NCBI GenBank assembly: GCA_024235395.1
Contig: JACKMK010000001.1
Coordinates: 1,612,001 to 1,676,000 of the forward strand
DNA from: Chromatiaceae bacterium
GTDB lineage: Bacteria; Pseudomonadota; Gammaproteobacteria; Chromatiales; Chromatiaceae
Direction: 5' to 3'
DNA length: 64,000 nucleotides
How positions within the stretch are numbered: the first letter of the stretch is position 1; the number at the start of each line of letters is the position of its first letter. Under the pieces are notes generated by a model. That model ran no database searches, was not told the DNA's origin, and saw nothing but the letters and a program-made list of their open reading frames with translations. Shown one piece after another: positions 26,965-34,637 of the stretch. The translations under genes and the position numbers were made by a program.

Positions 26965-27864
26965 TCAACCCTTCGCCACGTCGATCGAAATGTGCGTGCC
27001 CAGCGTTCTTCCGTGACCGTCGACCACCTCCAGCTCGATCCTGTGGATTCCCGGCGACAACTGGTCGGTTTCGAAGACGAACCGATCGGCCAGCTTGCCG
27101 TCACGATCCGACGTCCACGTAATCGACTGCACATCGACAGACTGTCCGATGAACGCCACGACCTCGCCGCTGAACAACACCGTGGCGCCGTGCACGATCG
27201 AGGCCCCATCGGGCGGACTGGCGATCTCGACCTTCGGCGGTGCCTCGGGGAGATCGAGCGGTGCCGAATCCGACGTGGTGGTGTTGACACCGTCGGTCGC
27301 ACCGACCTCGAAGATCCATCCCTTGCCTCCCGGCAGCTGCGTCTCGTCCACGGCATACTCGGTTGCATCGAGACGACGGCTGAGGCGGTTGAAGGTCCGC
27401 CCACCGTCGGTGCTGAAACGCACGAAGTACTCCATCGGCGCACCGCTCGGGTGATGTGCGCGCCATGCCAGCCGGACGCGGCCCTGGTCGCGCTTGACCG
27501 ACAGATCCTCGATCACCGGCGATGACTCGGGGCGTTGCCATTCCCTGACCAGCACGTCACCACGCCACAGGCGGATCATCCGCGTTTCCGGGTGGAAGGG
27601 GACCTTGACGTACACCGCGACATCCGGGATCGCTTCCGGCTGTTCCGGGCAGTACTGAGCCGTCGGTACCTTCTGCTGCACCAGTAGTCGACCCTGCCTG
27701 TCGAGCAGTTCGATGCGCAGATCACCGACCGCCTCGTCGAACGTCGCCTGTGGTGGATGCGACGTGAGCAGGCCGGGGCGACACGCCAGCCGGTTGTCTG
27801 GCGAGAGGCGGCCGCGCAGCGTCCAATAGAGGACAGGTTGCGTTTTTTGGTCTGCCATGTTCAT
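26965..27864 (-). CDS. Ig/FN3-like protein partner of the metzincin-like protein
   Basis: A 299-residue protein with no signal peptide or membrane segment. The N-terminal 115 residues are beta-rich and unfamiliar (LYWTLRGRLSPDNRLACRPG at the start). Around residues 115-210 a fibronectin-III-like domain shows VRLAWRAHHPSGAPMEYFVRF and GKGWIFEVGATDGVN. Residues 215-299 look like an Ig/PKD-like domain (PKVEIASPPDGASIVHGATV, GIHRIELEVVDGHGRTLG). GGGAGGGG lies just before ATG 27864, and the gene starts 9 bases after the metzincin gene stop, so the two are coupled. Role unknown; adhesion or substrate binding for the protease is a guess. Confidence 0.8.
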   Translation of the reverse strand: MNMADQKTQPVLYWTLRGRLSPDNRLACRPGLLTSHPPQATFDEAVGDLRIELLDRQGRLLVQQKVPTAQYCPEQPEAIPDVAVYVKVPFHPETRMIRLWRGDVLVREWQRPESSPVIEDLSVKRDQGRVRLAWRAHHPSGAPMEYFVRFSTDGGRTFNRLSRRLDATEYAVDETQLPGGKGWIFEVGATDGVNTTTSDSAPLDLPEAPPKVEIASPPDGASIVHGATVLFSGEVVAFIGQSVDVQSITWTSDRDGKLADRFVFETDQLSPGIHRIELEVVDGHGRTLGTHISIDVAKG

Positions 27865-27873
27865 AGCCCCTCC

Positions 27874-30687
27874 CTAGCTGTACCGATCGAACAGGATGTT
27901 CCAGAACTCGACCGACGGCCAACGCTTCTGTCGGTCGCCGCCAGGGCCATCGCAGTACGACATCAGATCGCCATGCCCGGCGGCCAGCGCCTCGTAGGCG
28001 TAGACATCCACGCCGGTCTCGTCGTACTGCGCGCTGGTCGGCAGCCGGCTGTCATAGCTGCCCGCGGCCGGCGAACCCGCGCAGCCCACACAGGTGTCGC
28101 AACCGGAATGACCCACGCCCTGGGTGTGACCCAACTCGTGTGGGAAAGATGCTGCCAGCGACTCTTTGCAGATGAAACGCGGATGTCCACCGCTGGTACC
28201 GAGGCCGTTCCATTGATAGGTGCTGTCGTCGGGTACCGTCATACACCAGACCTGGCCGATGTCTTCGTAGTCGTCGGCGATATCGTCCAGATCATCGAGC
28301 AGGTTGTCCCAACCGGCCGACGTCGTCAGGTCCTCGTTGGTCGAGATCGTCGTATTGCCCGGTGCGGTATAGATCGGGAAACCGTCGTGCGCCAGCGGGT
28401 AACGCGTGCGTGTTCCCTGGTGTCCGATGCCCCAACCCGCGACGGTCGGTACGTTGCCGGTGATATTGTCGGTACACAGGATGCGCAGCAGCTTGAGTTC
28501 GCCCATCGCGGTGAACGAGACCTCGATGGCGTCCTCGGTCGTGTAAGGCTCTCCATAGGGCGATGTGCTCTCGATGAAGGTACGCAGCTCTTTGCGCCCG
28601 ACCGCCAGATGGCTCGGGATGCGGAAATTCAGCGAATGTTCGAGATCGTCGCGAACGATGTTCGCCGCCGGACGCGCCATCGTGTCGCCCGTCGGGTTGA
28701 CCGGACTGAGCATGTCCACGGTGCCGGAATCGAGATCGGTCACCGCGAGCTGGCCGGTCACGCGCGGCTGCACATTGGGTCCGTCGCCCTCGTCGAAACC
28801 GTCGCGCCGACCGGAATCCACATAGGCGCGCACCAGGGTGCCTTTGCCCTGCGCCAGGCGCACGCTGTTGTTCGCCGACAGGTCGCCGATGATGTTGAAG
28901 CGTTGAATCGCCTGGGTGGCCTCGATACCGGCGACGCTCAGTGCAGGATCGACATAGGCATTCAAGCGGATCTCGCGTACCGCGGCCGCCTCCGCGCAGG
29001 CGTTGTCGGCGGTCAATGTGCAGACCGTGACGCTCGGCCGTCCCGCCGGAATCGACACATCCAGACCGGCTTCGGCATCCAGGCCACTGTGCGGGGTCAC
29101 GACGCCGTCCTGGTCGATCGACAGGTCGACGCTCGCATCTTCCGGGACCACGACCCAACGCAGATGCACGGTATCGCCGGCATCGACCCGCACGTTACCG
29201 CGCTCGCCGTCGGCGGTGAAGTGCCTGATATAGGCGGCGCCGCCGGCGAAATCGAAAGTGGCGCCGCGTCCTCTGCGGTAGACCTCCACGGCCGAACCGC
29301 AGGCGGTCGCGAAGCCGCCGATGATACGCAGGCTGATCGGTCCGGGTCCGGCCTCCGCCGGCAGTGGCACCTGAATACGTGTATCGGTCCAGTCGACGTC
29401 CGGGTCGACCGGCGCGGCCTCCACGGTGCCCCAACCGGAGCGATCCGCGAACAGCACCCGGTTGCGGCTTGGGAACATGCCCGTGAAATTCTCGCCGGTG
29501 ATCACGATCGGCGATCCGGGGCACCCGTCGCTCCAGTCGACATCGTGGATCTCGTACGAACCCCCGCTCAAGCCCCCGCTGTGCATCGCGCGGTCCATCT
29601 CCGCGGTACAGAACCATTTCTCGATGCGCCAGATATCGTCGACGTCGAAGATGTCTTCCGGGTCGACCGGCCACGGCATCGGGCCGTCGTCGGGGCCACA
29701 GGTACCACCGACGAATCCGAGCAGGTTGCGCAGCGATCCGATGCCGCCCGGGTTGCTGCGCAGCGCGTTCCTCGCCGCGCGATAGATCGCATCCATCTGT
29801 CCGAGTGCCCCGATCGCGCCGAGGGTGACACCGACATAACGGTTCGCAACGGCGCGGTCACCCTTGGCGGCGAGAATCGACGCCGCGATCAACGGCAGAT
29901 AACGCTCCTTCTCGATGAGTGTTTCCGACGGACCCGCGCCCAGGGCACGCTGTTTGGCGGCCAGCAGCTTGCCGAGGGATTCGGGTTCAGGGGCGGCATT
30001 GGTCCGCCAGCGCGCACTGGCCGCCGCGAACTGCTCGGGCTTGCGGACCTTCTGCCGATGGATGATCGTTTCAAGGATCGTGACATATTCCAGGATCGCG
30101 CGCGGATCGTTCTCGATCACGCCCCAGGCGATCTCCAGGATGTCGCCGAATACGAAGATGTCGGGTGCCGGACAGTACCAGGCATTGAACGGGATCGGTG
30201 CCGGCCCGCCGTGACCGAAAGGCCGTGACCCGAGTGGCGTGTCATGGCCGATCATCCCCCGCCTATCCAGCAATGCGACCGCGCGATCGATGGTATCGAG
30301 CTTGTCCTGCGCGACGATACCGCCAGAGAGCCGCGCCAGGTGGTGCATTTCCCTGAGGTGCCTGTCGAGTTTTGCACGGGGTATCGTGACGGAGAAATCG
30401 GTAACGCGGTCGGCATCCCACAGCACCGCGTTTTCGGAGCTGTAGACCAGATGTCCGTTGTGGTCGAGCACGTTGATGTACAGATCGGGTTTCTTCTCGA
30501 CGAAGTCGCGGAAGTCCCATTCCCGATACGGCACGACGAACTCACCCTCGTCGTTCGTGATCGTCGAGCCCAGCCTGTCGTCGAACAGGTGATCCTTGTC
30601 GTAGACCACGACGGTCAAACCAAACACGCCGGTCCTGTCCTCGAGGAGGACCACCCGGCCCCGCACGCTGAATCCATTGCCTTGCAT
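27874..30687 (-). CDS. Large metzincin-like zinc metalloprotease without obvious signal peptide
   Basis: A 937-residue protein. Residues 6-85 resemble a transthyretin-like beta domain (RGRVVLLEDRTGVFG, TNDEGEFVVPYREWDF). Residues 110-365 are mostly helical. Residues 388-470 look like an IPT/TIG fold (GSPIVITGENFTG, GPGPISLRIIGGF) and 485-600 Ig-like. Near the C-terminus H850-ELGHTQGVG-H860 is the metzincin zinc motif HExxHxxGxxH, and DLMSYC (about 907-912) is the Met-turn. The start MQGNGFSVRG is not a signal peptide, so export, if any, must use another route. GGAGG lies about 9 bases before the ATG. A cysteine-rich segment (CDTCVGC) follows the zinc motif. Peptidase family and substrate are not known to me. 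Confidence 0.85.
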   Translation of the reverse strand: MQGNGFSVRGRVVLLEDRTGVFGLTVVVYDKDHLFDDRLGSTITNDEGEFVVPYREWDFRDFVEKKPDLYINVLDHNGHLVYSSENAVLWDADRVTDFSVTIPRAKLDRHLREMHHLARLSGGIVAQDKLDTIDRAVALLDRRGMIGHDTPLGSRPFGHGGPAPIPFNAWYCPAPDIFVFGDILEIAWGVIENDPRAILEYVTILETIIHRQKVRKPEQFAAASARWRTNAAPEPESLGKLLAAKQRALGAGPSETLIEKERYLPLIAASILAAKGDRAVANRYVGVTLGAIGALGQMDAIYRAARNALRSNPGGIGSLRNLLGFVGGTCGPDDGPMPWPVDPEDIFDVDDIWRIEKWFCTAEMDRAMHSGGLSGGSYEIHDVDWSDGCPGSPIVITGENFTGMFPSRNRVLFADRSGWGTVEAAPVDPDVDWTDTRIQVPLPAEAGPGPISLRIIGGFATACGSAVEVYRRGRGATFDFAGGAAYIRHFTADGERGNVRVDAGDTVHLRWVVVPEDASVDLSIDQDGVVTPHSGLDAEAGLDVSIPAGRPSVTVCTLTADNACAEAAAVREIRLNAYVDPALSVAGIEATQAIQRFNIIGDLSANNSVRLAQGKGTLVRAYVDSGRRDGFDEGDGPNVQPRVTGQLAVTDLDSGTVDMLSPVNPTGDTMARPAANIVRDDLEHSLNFRIPSHLAVGRKELRTFIESTSPYGEPYTTEDAIEVSFTAMGELKLLRILCTDNITGNVPTVAGWGIGHQGTRTRYPLAHDGFPIYTAPGNTTISTNEDLTTSAGWDNLLDDLDDIADDYEDIGQVWCMTVPDDSTYQWNGLGTSGGHPRFICKESLAASFPHELGHTQGVGHSGCDTCVGCAGSPAAGSYDSRLPTSAQYDETGVDVYAYEALAAGHGDLMSYCDGPGGDRQKRWPSVEFWNILFDRYS

Positions 30688-31270
30688 CTTTCCGTGCCTC
30701 CGTTGCGCGGGCGTTCATGCTGTCGGGAGAGTCGACGCCGCTCCTTGCGGCACCGGTGCCACCGGGTCGCCGCGTTGCCGTCTGCGTGTCGCAGGACCTC
30801 GAACCGGATCCCGACCGGCACGCCCTTCGAGCCCGGTCGTTGCCGATGCACGACCGACCGTCAGAGTCCGCTGCGTGTCCTCCGCAGGCACCATCCCCAG
30901 ACGGATGCACGCACCGTGTTTGCGGTACCTCTAATAGAAAAACCAGCAGCGGTTCCCGAACTGCCATTGATGCGCATCATAGGAACAGAAACCCCTGCCG
31001 GGGTTTATGTCATGCGCGAAACCGGGTGGGGGATTGCGGTGGACATGGCCGCCTGAAGCCCGCCACCTGAACCTCCCGGGGCTAGAGGAAAAGGGCATGC
31101 AAGGGCGCGATTTCACCGCCCGGAACGCCGCCGGGTTGCCGGGCGGGCGCAGACGACAAAAGGCGCAGCACGGCGGCACACGGGCACCGACCGGGTTCTT
31201 CCGGCCGGCACAACCGCTGGCGCGCACTCGCGTTGTGATCCCTTTCCGCGAACGGCGCTGCAGCCGCGAA
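30688..31270. other. Intergenic region, 583 bases
   Basis: This lies upstream of the metzincin gene and downstream of senB, both on the minus strand, so it should hold the promoter of the metzincin/Ig operon and the end of senB. A hairpin AAACCCC-TGCC-GGGGTTT spans 30989-31006 and could end the senB transcript or start a leader. Open frames crossing the region have no ribosome sites or family likeness, and I support no gene in it. Confidence 0.4.
30989..31006. terminator. Short GC-rich hairpin downstream of senB
   Basis: A perfect 7-base stem AAACCCC/GGGGTTT around a TGCC loop, about 265 bases beyond the senB stop. The A/T ends of the stem resemble a weak intrinsic terminator on either strand. 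Its distance from senB makes the assignment uncertain. Confidence 0.3.
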
Positions 31271-32236
31271 CTAGACCGCGTCCGCCGCCTGGATCTCTTG
31301 CAATAGTTCGCCCCAACCGGCCTGCTCCCGTTCCGCGCTGAACAGGTGGCGCCGCGCGGCACAGGCGGCCTCGAGTTGCGCGTAGTACGCGACGTCCGAC
31401 TCGGCGCGCAACAGGCGTTCGCGCAGGGCGTCGGCATCCTGCACCGGGTAGTAACCGGGGTAGTCCGCCCCCAGGAGTCCCACCGACCCGTCGATGTCCG
31501 ACGCGATCACCGGCAGGTCCGCCATCACCGCCTCGGAGATCACGTTCGCTCCACCTTCCATCACGGAAGGCAGCACGAACAGATGCGAGCGCGCGTAGAC
31601 CTTCCGCAACGCGGCATGTGCAATCTCACCGTGCCAGCGGTAGCGCGGGTTGATGCGCATCTCCTCCCTGGCCGCTGCCGCCCAGTCTTCGGTGTGGGCC
31701 CGACCATAGGCATCCACCCTAATTCGACTGTGTTCAGGCAGGTTCCGTACCGCCAGCGCCGGTCGCAGCGGGTCCTTCTCCTCGCGCAGGTGCCCGGCGA
31801 AACAGACGCGGAAACTACGTCGTGCGGGTTGCCGGTGCCGCAGCGGGCGGGCGGACTGGACGATGACGCGCAACCTCCCACGCAGACGTTCCGGCAGGAC
31901 ATCGCCGACCAGCGGGTGCAGCCCGACGATGAAATCGGCGACATCGAGCGACGCCAGGGTGGTCTCGCGGTGGCTGTGGATGAAGCGATAGGCGTCGGTT
32001 CCTGTCAGTACCACCACCAGGGGCCGTTCAGGGTACACGGCGGCAAACCGTGCGATCGCCTGCGCGCTGCGCCAGGCGTGCAGGCCCACCATCAGGTCGG
32101 CCGGTTCGCCGTGGTAGTCCGTGGATACCTCGACGCGGTGCCCGAGACGACGCAGGATCGCGGCCCAACGATTCGCCGAGGCCCTGTTGCCGGCGCGCGA
32201 GCCGCGCGGTGCGGGGGTGACCAGCCTGATGTTCAT
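31271..32236 (-). CDS. senB: Selenosugar synthase SenB (selenoneine pathway glycosyltransferase)
   Basis: A 321-residue GT-B glycosyltransferase with MNIRLVTPAPRGSRAGNRAS at its start, the signature of the family found beside EgtB-like genes. Further in are FRVCFAGHLREEKDPLRP and the sugar-nucleotide site FVLPSVMEGGANVISEAV. SenB uses selenophosphate and UDP-GlcNAc to make a 1-seleno-GlcNAc that SenA attaches to hercynine. The ATG at 32236 gives the conserved opening; an in-frame start 39 bases upstream adds unrelated residues. It is divergent from senA, 61 bases apart. Context with egtD and a SelD fusion makes the assignment strong. Confidence 0.88.
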   Translation of the reverse strand: MNIRLVTPAPRGSRAGNRASANRWAAILRRLGHRVEVSTDYHGEPADLMVGLHAWRSAQAIARFAAVYPERPLVVVLTGTDAYRFIHSHRETTLASLDVADFIVGLHPLVGDVLPERLRGRLRVIVQSARPLRHRQPARRSFRVCFAGHLREEKDPLRPALAVRNLPEHSRIRVDAYGRAHTEDWAAAAREEMRINPRYRWHGEIAHAALRKVYARSHLFVLPSVMEGGANVISEAVMADLPVIASDIDGSVGLLGADYPGYYPVQDADALRERLLRAESDVAYYAQLEAACAARRHLFSAEREQAGWGELLQEIQAADAV

Positions 32237-32297
32237 GTGACATTCCAGGGTATCCTTGTCACCATAGCACGCCATTTCGTCTGGCCATCATCGTCCT
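32237..32297. promoter_or_regulatory. Shared divergent promoter region of senB and senA
   Basis: Only 61 bases separate the two start codons, so the promoters of the divergent sen transcripts must overlap here, or lie partly within the coding ends. No clear palindrome or -35/-10 pair stands out. Confidence 0.4.
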
Positions 32298-33581
32298 ATG
32301 TCGCAGCGCCTCATCGACAGCATGGAAGACGCCCGCCAGCGCACGCTCGCGCTCGTCGAGGGGCTGGATGCGGCGCAGCTGATGGGGCCAAGGCTGCCAA
32401 TCGTGAACCCGCTACGCTGGGAGATCGGGCACACCGCCTACTTCTACGAGTACTGGATACTGCGCCGGCACCTGGGCCTCGAGCCCGTCTTCGAATCGGT
32501 CGACGGCCTCTACGATTCCATCACGATTGCCCACGATGACCGCTGGGACCTGCCGCTGCCCGGCCTGGACGAGACCCTGTCGTACATGCGCGAGGTACAC
32601 GACCGGGTGCGCCGCCATGTCGAGCAGGATGGCCCCGACCCGAGGCGTGACTACCTGCTCGAGTACGCGATCTACCACGAGGACATGCACACCGAGGCAT
32701 TCACCTACACGCGCCAGACGCTCGAATACCCGACACCGGACATCGGCGGTACGGCCGCCGCGGAGTGGTTGCAGGGCCGGCTGGCGGGGGACGCGCAGAT
32801 CCCCGGCGGGACCTTCATGCTCGGCGCCACGCCTCAAGAGGGCTTCGTGTTCGACAACGAGAAATGGGCCCACCCGGTCGAGGTGCGACCCTTCGCGATC
32901 GCCCGCGCGGCGGTCAGCAATGCCGAGTACGCGGCCTTCGTGGACGCCGACGGTTACCGGGATGCGCGGTTCTGGGACGAGGCGGGTCTGGCCTGGCTAC
33001 AGCACTCCGGGCTGGACTGCCCGCGCTACTGGCGACGTGTCGGCGGCCGTTGGGAGCTGCGACGTTTCGACCGCTGGGAGACACTGCAGCCCGATGCCGC
33101 CGTGATCCATGTGTGCTGGCACGAGGCCCGCGCCTACTGCCGTTGGGCCGGGCGGCGTCTGCCGACCGAACTGGAATGGGAGGTCGCCGCGGCGGGCCAG
33201 CCGGACGGCCATGGCGGTCTGTCAGACGACAAACGGCACTATCCCTGGGGCGACGCGATGCCTGCGCCGCACCTGGCCAACCTGGACGGCCGCGCGCTCG
33301 GGACCATCGCGGTCGGCGCGCTGCCGGCAGGCGACAGTGCATTCGGCTGCCGACAGATGATCGGCAATGCCTGGGAGTGGACCGAGGATACCTTTCTCCC
33401 CTACCCGGGTTTCACACCCGACATGTACCAGGACTATTCCCAGCCGCTGTTCGGCAACACCAAGGTATTGCGCGGCGGGGCCTGGACCACCCGCGGGCGC
33501 ATGATCCGCAATACCTGGCGCACCTACTACGGCGCCGAGCGCAACGACGTCTTTGCCGGCTTCCGCACCTGCGCGTTGTAG
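32298..33581 (+). CDS. senA: Selenoneine synthase SenA (EgtB-like, non-haem iron)
   Basis: A 427-residue protein with the EgtB/SenA plan: an N-terminal DinB-like domain with iron ligands H45 (WEIGHTAYFYEYW), H127 and H131 (YHEDMHTEAFTYTRQ), and a C-terminal FGE-sulfatase-like domain (IPGGTFMLGATPQEGF, RLPTELEWEVAAAG, IGNAWEWTEDTF, RGGAWTTRGRMIRNTWR). EgtB proteins join sulfur to hercynine; the neighbouring SenB and SelD-type genes show that this member most likely transfers selenium from the selenosugar. It is followed after 81 bases by egtD. Substrate choice is inferred from context. Confidence 0.9.
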   Translation: MSQRLIDSMEDARQRTLALVEGLDAAQLMGPRLPIVNPLRWEIGHTAYFYEYWILRRHLGLEPVFESVDGLYDSITIAHDDRWDLPLPGLDETLSYMREVHDRVRRHVEQDGPDPRRDYLLEYAIYHEDMHTEAFTYTRQTLEYPTPDIGGTAAAEWLQGRLAGDAQIPGGTFMLGATPQEGFVFDNEKWAHPVEVRPFAIARAAVSNAEYAAFVDADGYRDARFWDEAGLAWLQHSGLDCPRYWRRVGGRWELRRFDRWETLQPDAAVIHVCWHEARAYCRWAGRRLPTELEWEVAAAGQPDGHGGLSDDKRHYPWGDAMPAPHLANLDGRALGTIAVGALPAGDSAFGCRQMIGNAWEWTEDTFLPYPGFTPDMYQDYSQPLFGNTKVLRGGAWTTRGRMIRNTWRTYYGAERNDVFAGFRTCAL

Positions 33582-33662
33582 GTCGATGAACGACGACGCC
33601 CTTTCGCCGCGACAGACCGAGTCGGGTACCCGGCCGCATCACCCCCGGCGGGAGACATCCGC

Positions 33663-34637
33663 ATGAGCAGGGCTTCGGTCAGTTTCCACGATCTTCGCCC
33701 GACCGCCGACGACCTGGCGGCAGACGTGCTGGCCGGGTTGTCGCGCACGCACAAATCGATCCCGCCCAAGTACTTCTACGATACCGAGGGATCACGGCTA
33801 TTCGACGCGATCACCGAATTGCCCGAGTACTACCCCACGCGCACCGAGACGGCGATGCTGCGTGCCTATGCGGACGAGATCGCCGCGAGGGCCGGCACCG
33901 GGCATCTGCTGGTCGAGCCCGGCAGTGGCAGTTGCACCAAGGCACGCATCCTGTTCGAGGGCCTGCAGCCCTGTGCCTATGTACCCATGGATATCGCGCG
34001 CGATCACCTGCGCATGGCGGCGCAGCAGGTCGCCGGCGAATTCCCCTGGCTGGAAGTGCATGCGGCCTGCACCGATTTCACCCGTCTGATGACACTGCCG
34101 CCGGACAGCCCGGAAGGCCGGCGCCTGGCGTTCTTCCCGGGGTCGAGTATCGGCAACTTCGATCCGGAGGACGCAGTCGATTTCCTCGGCATGATCGCCG
34201 ACATGGTGGGCCCGGGCGGTCAGCTGCTGATCGGCGTGGACCTGAAAAAGGACAGGGCGGTACTGGAGGCGGCCTACGACGACGCCCAGGGCGTCACCGC
34301 GGCGTTCAACCTGAACCTGCTCGCACGGATCAACCGCGAACTGGGTGCCGATTTCGATCTCTGCCGGTGGCGGCACAAGGCCCTGTACAACGAGGCCGAG
34401 GGTCGCATCGAGATGCACCTGGTCTCTCGCGTGGCGCAGCAGGTGACCGTGCGGGGCCACAGCTTCCACTTTGCCGGGGGCGAGACCATCCACACCGAGA
34501 ACTCGTACAAGTACAGCGTCGCGGAGTTCCGCGCCCTGGCCGCAAGGGCCGGCTTCACCACCGACACCGTCTGGGTGGATGCCGACCGGCTGTTCAGCCT
34601 CCACCTGCTGCAGACCGGGGGCGCCGATGCAGACTGA
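33663..34637 (+). CDS. egtD: L-histidine N-alpha-methyltransferase EgtD
   Basis: The 324-residue enzyme trimethylates histidine to hercynine, the acceptor used by SenA (or EgtB). Family landmarks: IPPKYFYDTEGSRLFDAITELPEYYPTRTE (residues 33-62), the SAM loop EPGSGS at 85-90, AFFPGSSIGNFDP and HTENSYKYS. GGGAGA lies shortly before the ATG. Its stop overlaps the senC start by 11 bases, so translation is coupled. No egtA, egtC or egtE gene is present, which fits the selenoneine rather than the mycobacterial ergothioneine route. Confidence 0.93.
   Translation: MSRASVSFHDLRPTADDLAADVLAGLSRTHKSIPPKYFYDTEGSRLFDAITELPEYYPTRTETAMLRAYADEIAARAGTGHLLVEPGSGSCTKARILFEGLQPCAYVPMDIARDHLRMAAQQVAGEFPWLEVHAACTDFTRLMTLPPDSPEGRRLAFFPGSSIGNFDPEDAVDFLGMIADMVGPGGQLLIGVDLKKDRAVLEAAYDDAQGVTAAFNLNLLARINRELGADFDLCRWRHKALYNEAEGRIEMHLVSRVAQQVTVRGHSFHFAGGETIHTENSYKYSVAEFRALAARAGFTTDTVWVDADRLFSLHLLQTGGADAD

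Noticed and set aside
27757..30228. 823-residue plus-strand open frame
   Set aside because: It is antisense to the metzincin gene, has no ribosome site and is rich in Arg/Ala as expected from reading the opposite strand of GC-rich coding DNA.
30244..31056. Plus-strand open frame entering the 583-base gap upstream of the metzincin gene
   Set aside because: First part is antisense to the metzincin; the part in the gap has no homology and no start signal.
32298..33581. EgtB-type ergothioneine enzyme
   Set aside because: The gene is close to EgtB, but SenB and the SelD fusion beside it and the lack of egtA/C/E favour SenA.
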